Assembly (NCBI GenBank): GCA_016762975.1
Contig: JAESUV010000171.1
Coordinates: 1 to 5,408 of the forward strand
Length of the DNA stretch: 5,408 nucleotides
Direction of reading: 5' to 3'
DNA from: Gammaproteobacteria bacterium
Lineage (GTDB): Bacteria > Pseudomonadota > Gammaproteobacteria > Pseudomonadales > Pseudohongiellaceae
The notes beneath the pieces are model-generated. The model worked only from the letters and a program-made list of their open reading frames with translations, made no database searches and was not told where the DNA came from. Shown here one piece after another: positions 1-5,399 of the stretch (positions are counted from its first letter, which is position 1; every line of letters starts with the position of its first letter). The position numbers were made by a program, and so were the translations under genes.

Positions 1-38
1 CCGGTGCTACGCATTATTTCAAGTAAGCTGTCTTGCAT
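1..38 (-). CDS. sucA: 2-oxoglutarate dehydrogenase E1 component, N-terminal fragment (cut by window edge)
   Basis: The minus strand opens ATG CAA GAC AGC and reads MQDSLLEIMRST before running off the window, so only 12 complete codons are visible. The start is supported by a strong Shine-Dalgarno AAGGAAG at 43-49, with six bases between its GGA and the ATG. A second in-frame ATG at position 14 has no such site. SucA proteins commonly begin MQ(D/E/N)S, and sucA directly follows sdhB in many gammaproteobacteria, so both sequence and position fit. SucA is the thiamine-diphosphate-dependent E1 subunit that decarboxylates 2-oxoglutarate in the cytoplasmic dehydrogenase complex. No terminator or clear promoter is visible in the 80-base gap after sdhB, which suggests read-through from the sdh promoter. 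The identification rests on very few residues plus gene order; the catalytic domains lie outside the window. Confidence 0.8.
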   Translation of the reverse strand, partial: MQDSLLEIMRST

Positions 39-42
39 ACTA

Positions 43-49
43 CTTCCTT
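43..49 (-). promoter_or_regulatory. Ribosome binding site of sucA
   Basis: AAGGAAG on the minus strand lies four bases before the ATG at 38. It is the best Shine-Dalgarno match at the left end of the window and decides the sucA start. Confidence 0.75.
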
Positions 50-118
50 TTAACCTCGCTCAAAATGGCGATGTTAGGGCCAAGGCTGTTAGAGACTACG
101 ACACATAGTGAGGATTCA

Positions 119-826
119 TTAAGTCCCTTGTTGAATCAACATTGAGCGAATATGACCGATCGCTCGAGTTGGGTTCAAACCCTTAGGACAAACCGCAACA
201 CAATTCATGATCCCGCGGCAGCGAAATACACTAAACGGGTCCTCCAAGCCAGCTAATCTCTCCACATCTGCAGTATCTCTGGTGTCCGCTAGGAACCGAT
301 AAGCCTGCAACAAACCGGCAGGGCCGATGAATTTGTCTGGATTCCACCAAAATGAAGGGCAGCTTGTGCTACAGCAGGCGCAAAGTATGCACTCGTAGAG
401 GCCGTCCAACTTCGCTCGATCTTCGGGCGATTGCAGGCGCTCGATTGCCGGTGGTGCAGTATCGTTGATCAAGTAAGGCTTAACCTTTTCGTACTGCTTG
501 TAAAAAACCGACATGTCTACCACAAGATCGCGAATAACCGGCAGTCCCGGCAGAGGGCGTAACACCAACTTTCCACCAGGCTTAACCACCGATGACATCG
601 GCGTAATGCAAGCCAAACCATTATTCCCATTTATGTTCATGCCGTCGGAACCACAGACACCCTCTCTGCAAGAACGGCGATATACAACACTGGAATCTTG
701 CTGTTTTGCCAGCTCCAATACGTCTAGCACCATCAAGTCTTTGCCTTCAGGCAGCTGCACCTGAACGTCCTGCATGAATGGTTTTTCATCTGTATCAGGA
801 TTGTAGCGATATATGCTTACTAACAC
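119..826 (-). CDS. sdhB: Succinate dehydrogenase iron-sulfur subunit SdhB
   Basis: SdhB carries electrons from the FAD of SdhA to ubiquinone through three iron-sulfur clusters, at the cytoplasmic face of the inner membrane. The 235-residue product is of normal length. The N-terminal plant-type ferredoxin domain holds the [2Fe-2S] ligands C53, C58, D61 and C73, including the aspartate seen in E. coli. The C-terminal domain has CILCACCSTSCP, giving C146, C149 and C152, with C213 as the fourth [4Fe-4S] ligand. C156, C203 and C209 fit the [3Fe-4S] cluster. P157 and W161 match the residues lining the quinone site. One difference stands out: R204 follows C203, where E. coli has His207. The start is GTG, preceded by AGGGTG at 831-836; a stop codon just upstream in frame excludes a longer protein. 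The gene lies 83 bases after sdhA and 80 before sucA, in one transcription direction. Confidence 0.97.
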   Translation of the reverse strand: MLVSIYRYNPDTDEKPFMQDVQVQLPEGKDLMVLDVLELAKQQDSSVVYRRSCREGVCGSDGMNINGNNGLACITPMSSVVKPGGKLVLRPLPGLPVIRDLVVDMSVFYKQYEKVKPYLINDTAPPAIERLQSPEDRAKLDGLYECILCACCSTSCPSFWWNPDKFIGPAGLLQAYRFLADTRDTADVERLAGLEDPFSVFRCRGIMNCVAVCPKGLNPTRAIGHIRSMLIQQGT

Positions 827-830
827 GGCT

Positions 831-836
831 CACCCT
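831..836 (-). promoter_or_regulatory. Ribosome binding site of sdhB (GTG start)
   Basis: AGGGTG on the minus strand ends four bases before the GTG start at 826. An in-frame TGA at 830-832 leaves no room for an earlier start, so the site and the stop together fix the GTG as the initiation codon. Confidence 0.65.
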
Positions 837-859
837 TTAATATTTATAGCTGCTTATAA

Positions 860-878
860 CTGCACATAAAATGTGCAG
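860..878 (-). other. Intercistronic hairpin between sdhA and sdhB
   Basis: CTGCACAT and ATGTGCAG form a perfect 8-bp inverted repeat around a 3-base loop. It lies in the 83-base gap after the sdhA stop, about 34 bases before the sdhB start. On the mRNA strand it is followed by TTATAAGCAG, not a run of T, so it does not look like an intrinsic terminator. A role in mRNA processing, stability or differential expression of sdhB is an inference. A DNA-binding site is the alternative reading. Confidence 0.6.
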
Positions 879-909
879 GATTCATGTTCAGTTTTGACTC
901 GTGACTCTA

Positions 910-2682
910 CTAATAGGAACGCACCTGCGGTTCCATTGTAGGGACTGTCTTTGGCGAAAAATTCACGTCTCGTTTGCCTACGCGCTTGTCGCCCGGGAAA
1001 TACATCGAGTGACACAACCAATTCTCATCGTCACGCTCACGGAAGTCATCGCGCGCATGCGCTCCACGACTTTCATTACGACCTTCTGCCGCAATCGCCG
1101 TAGCCTCTGCAACTTCAAAGAGATTTTCCAACTCCAGCGCTTCTATTCGTGCGGTATTGAATGTCTGGCTTTTATCTTCGAGGTGAACATTCGCTATACG
1201 CTCTCTCAAGGCGGCTAACTTCGCAATGCCGTCCCGCATAAAATCACCGCGACGGAATACGCCAAAATGATTCTGCATAACGTCCTGAAGCTCGGCGCGC
1301 AGCGTGGCCACGCTCTCGCCAGATTTCGATTCGTTGAGCCTGATCAACCTGTTCTGAGCCTGCTCTATATCCGTCTCAGATGCCTCTCTCTGCTCCATTC
1401 CCTGACGTAGCATTTCTTCGATATGCTTACCTGCAGCACGACCAAATACCACTAAATCTAACAAGCTATTTCCACCAAGGCGATTAGCACCGTGAACCGA
1501 GACACAGGCCACCTCGCCCACCGCGAACAAGCCAGGTATCACTTTATCGACGCCCTTCTCGTCTTGGGTTAGTGCCTGCCCATTCACGTTTGTCGGTATT
1601 CCGCCCATCATGTAGTGACACGTGGGCACTACAGGAATGGGATCTTTAATCGGATCTACATGTGCAAATGTCCGGGACAGTTCGAGAATACCCGGCAACT
1701 TAGAGTTCAGCACATCCTCTCCCAAGTGATCGAGCTTCAGCATGACATGATCGCCTTTTTCGCCACAGCCACGTCCTTCGAGAATTTCTAAAACCATAGA
1801 GCGAGCTACGACATCGCGGCCTGCTAAATCTTTCGCGTTCGGTGCGTAACGTTCCATGAAACGCTCGCCGTCTTTGTTGATTAGATAACCACCCTCACCG
1901 CGACAACCTTCCGTCACTAGCGTGCCAGCACCGTAAATCCCCGTTGGATGAAACTGCCACATCTCAATATCTTGCACTGGGAAGCCAGCTCGTAGGGCCA
2001 TGCCCACGCCGTCGCCAGTATTGATCAGCGCATTGGTAGTGGATGCAAAGATGCGACCGGCACCACCGGTGGCGAACACTGTAGCTTTAGACTTAACAAA
2101 AACCGTTTCACCTGTCTCGATGCAGATTGCGATGACGCCAACAATCGCGCCATCTTGATTCTTAACCATGTCGGTTGCATACCATTCGTTTAAGAATGCG
2201 GTATTGCTCTTCAGGTTTCCCTGATACAAAGTGTGCAACAAGGCATGACCTGTCCTGTCAGCTGCCGCACAGGTTCGCGCAGCTTGACCGCCTTTACCAA
2301 AATTTTTGGATTGCCCGCCGAAAGGTCGCTGATATATTCGTCCGTTCTCCGTTCGCGAGAACGGCAGACCCATGTGCTCTAATTCAAAGACAGTCTGCGG
2401 CCCTTCGCTACACATGTACTCAATCGCATCTTGATCGCCAATGTAATCACTGCCCTTCACAGTGTCATACATGTGCCAACGCCAATCGTCATTCGGATCT
2501 GAGCTGCCTATTGCACAGGTGATACCACCCTGTGCCGATACGGTGTGCGACCGTGTAGGGAAAACCTTGGTAATAACAGCCGTGTTGTAACCTGACTGCG
2601 CGAGTTGCAAAGCAGCTCTCAATCCAGCGCCGCCTCCGCCAACTATTACTGCATCGAAAGATAGTGTACGCATGCCAGTCAT
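910..2682 (-). CDS. sdhA: Succinate dehydrogenase flavoprotein subunit SdhA
   Basis: SdhA oxidises succinate to fumarate using covalently bound FAD, in the cytoplasmic head of complex II. The 590-residue product matches the family length (E. coli 588). The dinucleotide-binding motif GGGGAG lies at residues 15-20, and H46 in FPTRSHTVSAQGG is the expected covalent flavin attachment site. H245 (WQFHPTG), R289 (AGRDVV), H356 (PTCHYMMGG) and R401 (GANRLGGNS) correspond to the dicarboxylate-binding and proton-transfer residues known in E. coli. The C-terminus carries the usual SRGAHARDDFRERDDENW segment. There are two possible starts, ATG at 2682 and ATG at 2673. The first is chosen because GGGG at 2690-2693 sits seven bases upstream. 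Its ATG directly follows the sdhD stop, a sign of translational coupling. No frameshift or missing active residue is seen. Confidence 0.98.
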   Translation of the reverse strand: MTGMRTLSFDAVIVGGGGAGLRAALQLAQSGYNTAVITKVFPTRSHTVSAQGGITCAIGSSDPNDDWRWHMYDTVKGSDYIGDQDAIEYMCSEGPQTVFELEHMGLPFSRTENGRIYQRPFGGQSKNFGKGGQAARTCAAADRTGHALLHTLYQGNLKSNTAFLNEWYATDMVKNQDGAIVGVIAICIETGETVFVKSKATVFATGGAGRIFASTTNALINTGDGVGMALRAGFPVQDIEMWQFHPTGIYGAGTLVTEGCRGEGGYLINKDGERFMERYAPNAKDLAGRDVVARSMVLEILEGRGCGEKGDHVMLKLDHLGEDVLNSKLPGILELSRTFAHVDPIKDPIPVVPTCHYMMGGIPTNVNGQALTQDEKGVDKVIPGLFAVGEVACVSVHGANRLGGNSLLDLVVFGRAAGKHIEEMLRQGMEQREASETDIEQAQNRLIRLNESKSGESVATLRAELQDVMQNHFGVFRRGDFMRDGIAKLAALRERIANVHLEDKSQTFNTARIEALELENLFEVAEATAIAAEGRNESRGAHARDDFRERDDENWLCHSMYFPGDKRVGKRDVNFSPKTVPTMEPQVRSY

Positions 2683-3051
2683 CTAATTACCCCAGAAAAT
2701 CTGAATGCCCCAGAGCAGGTAGACAGCGATCAGAAGCACGCAGCCTGCTTGAAACAATATTCTAAAAAAAGTTGCATTCACGCCTAGTTGCAAGGACGTC
2801 ATATAGTCCGTCGAGATTGTCCACATACCGATCCAGGCATGGGCACACAACGCAAACAATGTGATCATGCTAAAGAAGCGCATCGCATTGCCCTCGAAGA
2901 TCGAGCTCCATTTCTGAAAATCCATATCTGGATTCATCACAAAGTTAGCCAATATGCAGAGCGAATAAGCTGCCAGGATAATTGCGCTAAAACGCTGGAT
3001 AACCCAATCGTAAAGACCGGAACGGCCTAAGTTCGTAACATTCGTTACCAT
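2683..3051 (-). CDS. sdhD: Succinate dehydrogenase membrane anchor subunit SdhD
   Basis: SdhD is one of two membrane anchors that bind heme b and form the ubiquinone site of complex II. The 122-residue product has three hydrophobic segments at about 22-39, 58-80 and 95-119. It keeps the motif HAWIGMW with H71, the expected heme ligand, and D82-Y83, which match the E. coli quinone-site residues at the same numbers. The ATG at 3051 is preferred over a GTG two codons earlier at 3057. GGAG at 3059-3062 is seven bases from the ATG but only one from the GTG, and the family start MVTNVT or MVSN agrees. The gene overlaps the end of sdhC by 7 bases and its TAG abuts the sdhA ATG, so the three genes are probably translationally coupled. 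Confidence 0.95.
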   Translation of the reverse strand: MVTNVTNLGRSGLYDWVIQRFSAIILAAYSLCILANFVMNPDMDFQKWSSIFEGNAMRFFSMITLFALCAHAWIGMWTISTDYMTSLQLGVNATFFRILFQAGCVLLIAVYLLWGIQIFWGN

Positions 3052-3419
3052 ATCCACACTCCAGCTGTGATGATCGCCACGGCAGACAAGGCGAGAGTAA
3101 TGCAGGCTCCAATGAAACCGCCCTTCAGCGTTTCCCCGTAACCCAAATCCATAATTAGGTGTTTGATACCTGCTATCAGGTGATACAGCAGTCCGGACAA
3201 AACCGCCCAGGCGGCAAATTTCACAATTACGTTGTCCAGTAGTTCCAGAACTAGAGCGAAGCCAGATTCCGACTGCAGTGAAAGCTCCAGCAAATACAGC
3301 ATCAAGGCGACGCCTACAAAGATGAAGGCGCCGGACAATCGATGTAGCAAAGATGTGACTGCTGACAAGGGGTACTTGAAGGTGGTCATGTCGAGATTTG
3401 TTGGTCTATTATCGTTCAC
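3045..3419 (-). CDS. sdhC: Succinate dehydrogenase cytochrome b556 subunit SdhC
   Basis: SdhC is the other complex II membrane anchor and the first gene of the operon. The 124-residue product has three hydrophobic segments at about 28-48, 64-86 and 104-124. H80 in LYHLIAGIKHLIMD aligns with the E. coli heme ligand His84. S23 and R27 in VTSLLHRLSG align with the quinone-site residues Ser27 and Arg31. The start is GTG at 3419. The conserved N-terminal RPTNLD lies upstream of the internal ATG (residue 11), so starting there would remove a family signature. An in-frame TGA at 3456-3458 blocks extension, with no ATG, GTG or TTG between. The Shine-Dalgarno is weak: GGG at 3426-3428, six bases before the start. 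Its last 7 bases overlap sdhD. Confidence 0.95.
   Translation of the reverse strand: MNDNRPTNLDMTTFKYPLSAVTSLLHRLSGAFIFVGVALMLYLLELSLQSESGFALVLELLDNVIVKFAAWAVLSGLLYHLIAGIKHLIMDLGYGETLKGGFIGACITLALSAVAIITAGVWIW
3059..3062 (-). promoter_or_regulatory. Ribosome binding site of sdhD, deciding its start
   Basis: GGAG on the minus strand, within the last codons of sdhC, is seven bases before the ATG at 3051. It is too close to the alternative GTG at 3057 to serve it, so it supports the 122-residue SdhD over the 124-residue form. Confidence 0.6.
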
Positions 3420-3460
3420 TTTCTGCCCGTCGAGTTGGCCAATGAGAGTTGCGCTTCAAT

Positions 3461-3473
3461 CGATCGTTGATCG
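3461..3473 (-). other. Small hairpin in the predicted sdh leader
   Basis: CGATC-AAC-GATCG (minus strand) is a perfect 5-bp inverted repeat with a 3-base loop, 42 bases before the sdhC GTG and inside the predicted leader. The stem is short. It could be a leader structure or a binding site, or chance. Confidence 0.35.
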
Positions 3474-3532
3474 CTTCGAATCTGCGCAAATAATTGAAAT
3501 TAATACAACATTTCAGCGTGAAAACGGGCGAA

Positions 3533-3561
3533 ATTATATGTCGTAAGACCACGTAATACAA
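3533..3561 (-). promoter_or_regulatory. Predicted sigma70 promoter of sdhCDAB(-sucA)
   Basis: On the minus strand TTGTAT (3556-3561) is followed after 17 bases by TATAAT (3533-3538), a perfect -10 box with half of the -35 consensus. Transcription would begin near 3526, giving a leader of about 107 bases before the sdhC GTG. The weak -35 box is what one would expect of a promoter that depends on an activator, but this is inference. Confidence 0.65.
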
Positions 3562-3580
3562 CGAATGTAGCAGCATTTCA

Positions 3581-3594
3581 TTGATTAATGACAA
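3581..3594. promoter_or_regulatory. FNR-like site upstream of the sdh promoter
   Basis: TTGATTAATGACAA matches the FNR consensus TTGAT-N4-ATCAA at 8 of 10 defined positions. Its centre is about 61 bases upstream of the predicted sdh start. Oxygen control of sdh by FNR and ArcA is known in E. coli; whether this organism has FNR cannot be told from the window. Confidence 0.3.
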
Positions 3595-3604
3595 TATTCT
3601 GTCA
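3589..3604. promoter_or_regulatory. Inverted repeat TGACA-N6-TGTCA, possible operator
   Basis: Two perfect 5-bp arms flank a 6-base spacer, the geometry of sites bound by dimers of the CRP/FNR family, though the arms differ from the CRP consensus TGTGA. The centre is about 70 bases upstream of the predicted sdh start, and it overlaps the FNR-like site. Confidence 0.3.
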
Positions 3605-3704
3605 AGCCACTCTTTGCCGTGCTCACAACTAACACCTACTGGGGATTCATGATCGATAATGCATCAGGATTAAGCACCGCGCATATCCTATTCCAAGCAG
3701 GCTA

Positions 3705-3744
3705 ATGCGGCTGAAATAGCTATGAATAGTGAGGTTCAGCGCAT
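3705..3744. promoter_or_regulatory. Bulged 10-bp inverted repeat just upstream of the gltA promoter
   Basis: ATGCG-G-CTGAA (3705-3715) is complementary to TTCAGCGCAT (3735-3744) apart from one extra G at 3710. The 19-base centre holds the palindrome ATAGCTAT. The right arm ends six bases before the gltA -35 box, a place suited to a regulator. No T-run follows on either strand, so it is unlikely to be a terminator. Confidence 0.4.
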
Positions 3745-3750
3745 AAAAAT

Positions 3751-3780
3751 TTGACAAATAGCATGCACTCTACCTAGTAT
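3751..3780 (+). promoter_or_regulatory. Predicted sigma70 promoter of gltA
   Basis: A perfect -35 box TTGACA (3751-3756) is separated by 18 bases from TAGTAT (3775-3780), which matches 4 of 6 positions of TATAAT. Transcription would start near 3787, giving a leader of about 105 bases before the gltA ATG. Confidence 0.7.
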
Positions 3781-3891
3781 TGCCGTCCCTGTTCAGGCAC
3801 TGGATAGGCCACAACACAAGCGCGAATGCAGCTGTAAGTAGTTGTTTCCCCGAAAGAAAGACCAATATAACAGTAGTTTCAGGAGTCACGC

Positions 3892-5169
3892 ATGAGCGAA
3901 AAAAAGGCCCAGTTAATCATTGACGGTGTTGATAAACCTATCGATCTTCCCGTTTATGAAGGCACTACTGGCCCAGACGTAATCGACGTCAGCAGCCTGG
4001 TCAGCCAAGGCTTTTTTACCTACGATCCCGGCTTTATGTCCACAGCAGCCTGCGAGTCGGACATCACATTCATCGACGGTGGCAAGGGTATTCTTCTTCA
4101 TAGAGGCTATCCGATCGAGCAACTGGCGGCGAATGTCAGCTTTCTAGATACCTGCTTCCTGCTCTTGAATGGCGAATTACCGAATTCCACTGAGAAAGCA
4201 GAGTTTGAGAACACCATTCGCTACCACACTATGGTCGATGAACAGATTCATGACTTCTTTAAGGGTTTTCCGCGCACCTCTCATCCAATGGCGATGCTAA
4301 TGAGTGTGGTTGGGGCCCTTTCTGCGTTCTATCATGACAATCTGGACAACGACAATCCAGAGCACCGCAAAATAGTTGCCCACAGAGTTATTGCCAAGAT
4401 GCCAACGCTTGCGGCTATGTGCTACAAGCACGGCGTAGGTCAGCCCTTCATGTACCCGCAGAACGACATGGGATTTGCTGAGAATTTCTTGCACATGATG
4501 TTCGGCACTCCTTGTGATGCCCCGAATGTAAGCCCGATTCTCGCGAAGGCAATGGATACCATCTTCCTACTGCACGCCGATCACGAGCAGAACGCATCGA
4601 CGTCCACCGTGCGACTAGCCGGCTCATCAGGTGCCAATCCTTATGCTTGCATAGCCTCTGGCATAGCAGCACTGTGGGGGCCTGCTCACGGCGGCGCGAA
4701 CGAGGCAGTACTCGCGCAACTGGCCGAAATCGGCGACGAGAAGAATATCGAAGGCTATATCCTGCGCGCCAAGGACAAAGACGACCCGTTTAGACTGATG
4801 GGCTTTGGTCACAGGGTGTATAAGAATTTTGATCCGCGCGCCACAGTGATGCGCGAGATATGCAATGAAGTGCTCGATGAATTGGGAGTCGAAGACGACC
4901 CTCTGTTCAAGATCGCTCGCAAACTAGAGAAAATTGCCTTGGAAGATGAGTACTTCATAGAGCGCAAGCTCTATCCGAACGTCGACTTCTACTCAGGTAT
5001 TATTCTTAAAGCCATTGGCATTCCGACCAGCATGTTCACGGTAGTATTTGCTACTGGCAGAACTCCAGGCTGGATTGCACATTGGGATGAGATGCTTAGT
5101 AGTCCTTTCCGTATTGGCAGACCTAGACAGCTTTACAAAGGTCATACAAAACGCGACATTAAAACCTAA
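3892..5169 (+). CDS. gltA: Citrate synthase (type II)
   Basis: Citrate synthase condenses acetyl-CoA with oxaloacetate to give citrate and CoA in the cytoplasm, the entry step of the cycle. The 425-residue product matches the hexameric, NADH-sensitive type II enzymes of Gram-negative bacteria (E. coli 427). The catalytic triad is visible as H266 in GPAHGGAN, H307 in MGFGHRVY and D365 in YPNVDFYSG. These correspond to His264, His305 and Asp362 of E. coli. H231 lies in the conserved LLHADHEQN, and R410/R412 in RPRQLYKG match substrate-binding arginines. The N-terminal extension of about 60 residues typical of type II enzymes is present. C208 in FGTPCDAP matches E. coli Cys206 near the NADH site, so NADH inhibition is plausible. 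The ATG has AGGAG at 3881-3885, six bases upstream. It is transcribed away from sdh, from its own promoter, and ends before a strong hairpin. Confidence 0.98.
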   Translation: MSEKKAQLIIDGVDKPIDLPVYEGTTGPDVIDVSSLVSQGFFTYDPGFMSTAACESDITFIDGGKGILLHRGYPIEQLAANVSFLDTCFLLLNGELPNSTEKAEFENTIRYHTMVDEQIHDFFKGFPRTSHPMAMLMSVVGALSAFYHDNLDNDNPEHRKIVAHRVIAKMPTLAAMCYKHGVGQPFMYPQNDMGFAENFLHMMFGTPCDAPNVSPILAKAMDTIFLLHADHEQNASTSTVRLAGSSGANPYACIASGIAALWGPAHGGANEAVLAQLAEIGDEKNIEGYILRAKDKDDPFRLMGFGHRVYKNFDPRATVMREICNEVLDELGVEDDPLFKIARKLEKIALEDEYFIERKLYPNVDFYSGIILKAIGIPTSMFTVVFATGRTPGWIAHWDEMLSSPFRIGRPRQLYKGHTKRDIKT

Positions 5170-5176
5170 ACTACGT

Positions 5177-5202
5177 GGCTACCGCCTCCTATGGCGGTAG
5201 CC
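5177..5202. terminator. Hairpin terminator after gltA, possibly bidirectional
   Basis: GGCTACCGCC and GGCGGTAGCC form a perfect, GC-rich 10-bp stem around TCCTAT, starting seven bases after the gltA stop. The following plus-strand tract GAAATTCTGTTT is only moderately T-rich. On the minus strand the stem is followed by ACGTAGTTTAGGTTTT. Since gltA and the tRNA gene converge here, the hairpin may stop transcription from both sides. Confidence 0.8.
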
Positions 5203-5266
5203 GAAATTCTGTTTCCCCCACCTCTTGGCAAAGTAACAACTCGCCTAATTTTCTGTTTTCTCAGGC

Positions 5267-5296
5267 GCAGCTATGCACCGCAAAGGCAGCTATGCA
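5267..5296. repeat. Direct repeat pair GCAGCTATGCA downstream of the tRNA gene
   Basis: The 11-base word GCAGCTATGCA occurs at 5267-5277 and 5286-5296, 19 bases apart start to start. It lies in the 154-base gap between gltA and the tRNA 3' end. Apart from the gltA hairpin and this pair, the gap shows only weak 4- to 5-bp stems and no gene. Confidence 0.6.
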
Positions 5297-5323
5297 TTGC
5301 CGTGGATAAACCGTAAAGGAAAT

Positions 5324-5399
5324 TGGTGGAGCCTAGCGGGATCGAACCGCTGACCTCAACACTGCCAGTGTTGCGCTCTCCCAGCTGAGCTAAGGCCCC
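5324..5399 (-). tRNA. tRNA-Ala, anticodon GGC
   Basis: The minus strand folds into a standard 76-base cloverleaf. The acceptor stem is GGGGCCT/AGGCTCC, the D stem GCTC/GAGC, the anticodon stem CAACA/TGTTG and the T stem AGCGG/CCGCT with loop TTCGATC. The anticodon loop CTGGCAG gives GGC at 5364-5366, which reads GCC and GCU alanine codons. The G3:U70 wobble pair (5397 with 5330), the key identity element for alanyl-tRNA synthetase, is present. The terminal CCA is encoded at 5324-5326. The promoter lies beyond the window, since only nine bases remain upstream. It is transcribed toward the end of gltA. Confidence 0.97.

Larger units (their letters stand above)
3420..3891. promoter_or_regulatory. 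Divergent regulatory region between sdhC and gltA
   Basis: This 472-base gap holds no convincing gene; the short open frames in it lack family features and ribosome sites. It contains a promoter facing each way, leaders of roughly 105 bases on each side, and several inverted repeats listed separately. In E. coli the same two transcription units also diverge from one shared region under respiratory and carbon control. Similar joint regulation here is inferred from that arrangement. Confidence 0.85.

Noticed and set aside
901..1218. Plus-strand open frame of 105 codons inside sdhA
   Set aside because: It lies antisense to a clearly conserved SdhA coding region, has a composition typical of a reverse-strand shadow, and shows no family motif.
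2175..2522. Plus-strand open frame of 115 codons
   Set aside because: It is antisense to the FAD-binding half of sdhA and its Cys/His/Arg-rich translation is an artefact of reading the opposite strand.
3055..3057. GTG as the sdhD start
   Set aside because: The GGAG ribosome site is only one base away from it, while it is seven bases from the ATG at 3051, which also matches the family N-terminus.
3387..3389. Internal ATG (residue 11) as the sdhC start
   Set aside because: It would remove the conserved RPTNLD segment, and no Shine-Dalgarno precedes it.
3491..3502. Inverted repeat TAATT-GA-AATTA in the sdh leader
   Set aside because: The arms are short and purely AT in an AT-rich stretch, so it is likely by chance.
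3232..3546. Plus-strand open frame running from sdhC into the divergent region
   Set aside because: It crosses the antisense of SdhC and the predicted sdh promoter, with no ribosome site or recognisable domain.
3409..3594. Minus-strand 61-codon open frame upstream of sdhC
   Set aside because: It spans the predicted sdh promoter in a different frame from sdhC and has no ribosome site or family similarity I can recognise. A leader peptide cannot be fully excluded.
4297..4812. Minus-strand open frames within gltA
   Set aside because: These are shadows of a full-length citrate synthase with intact active-site residues on the other strand.
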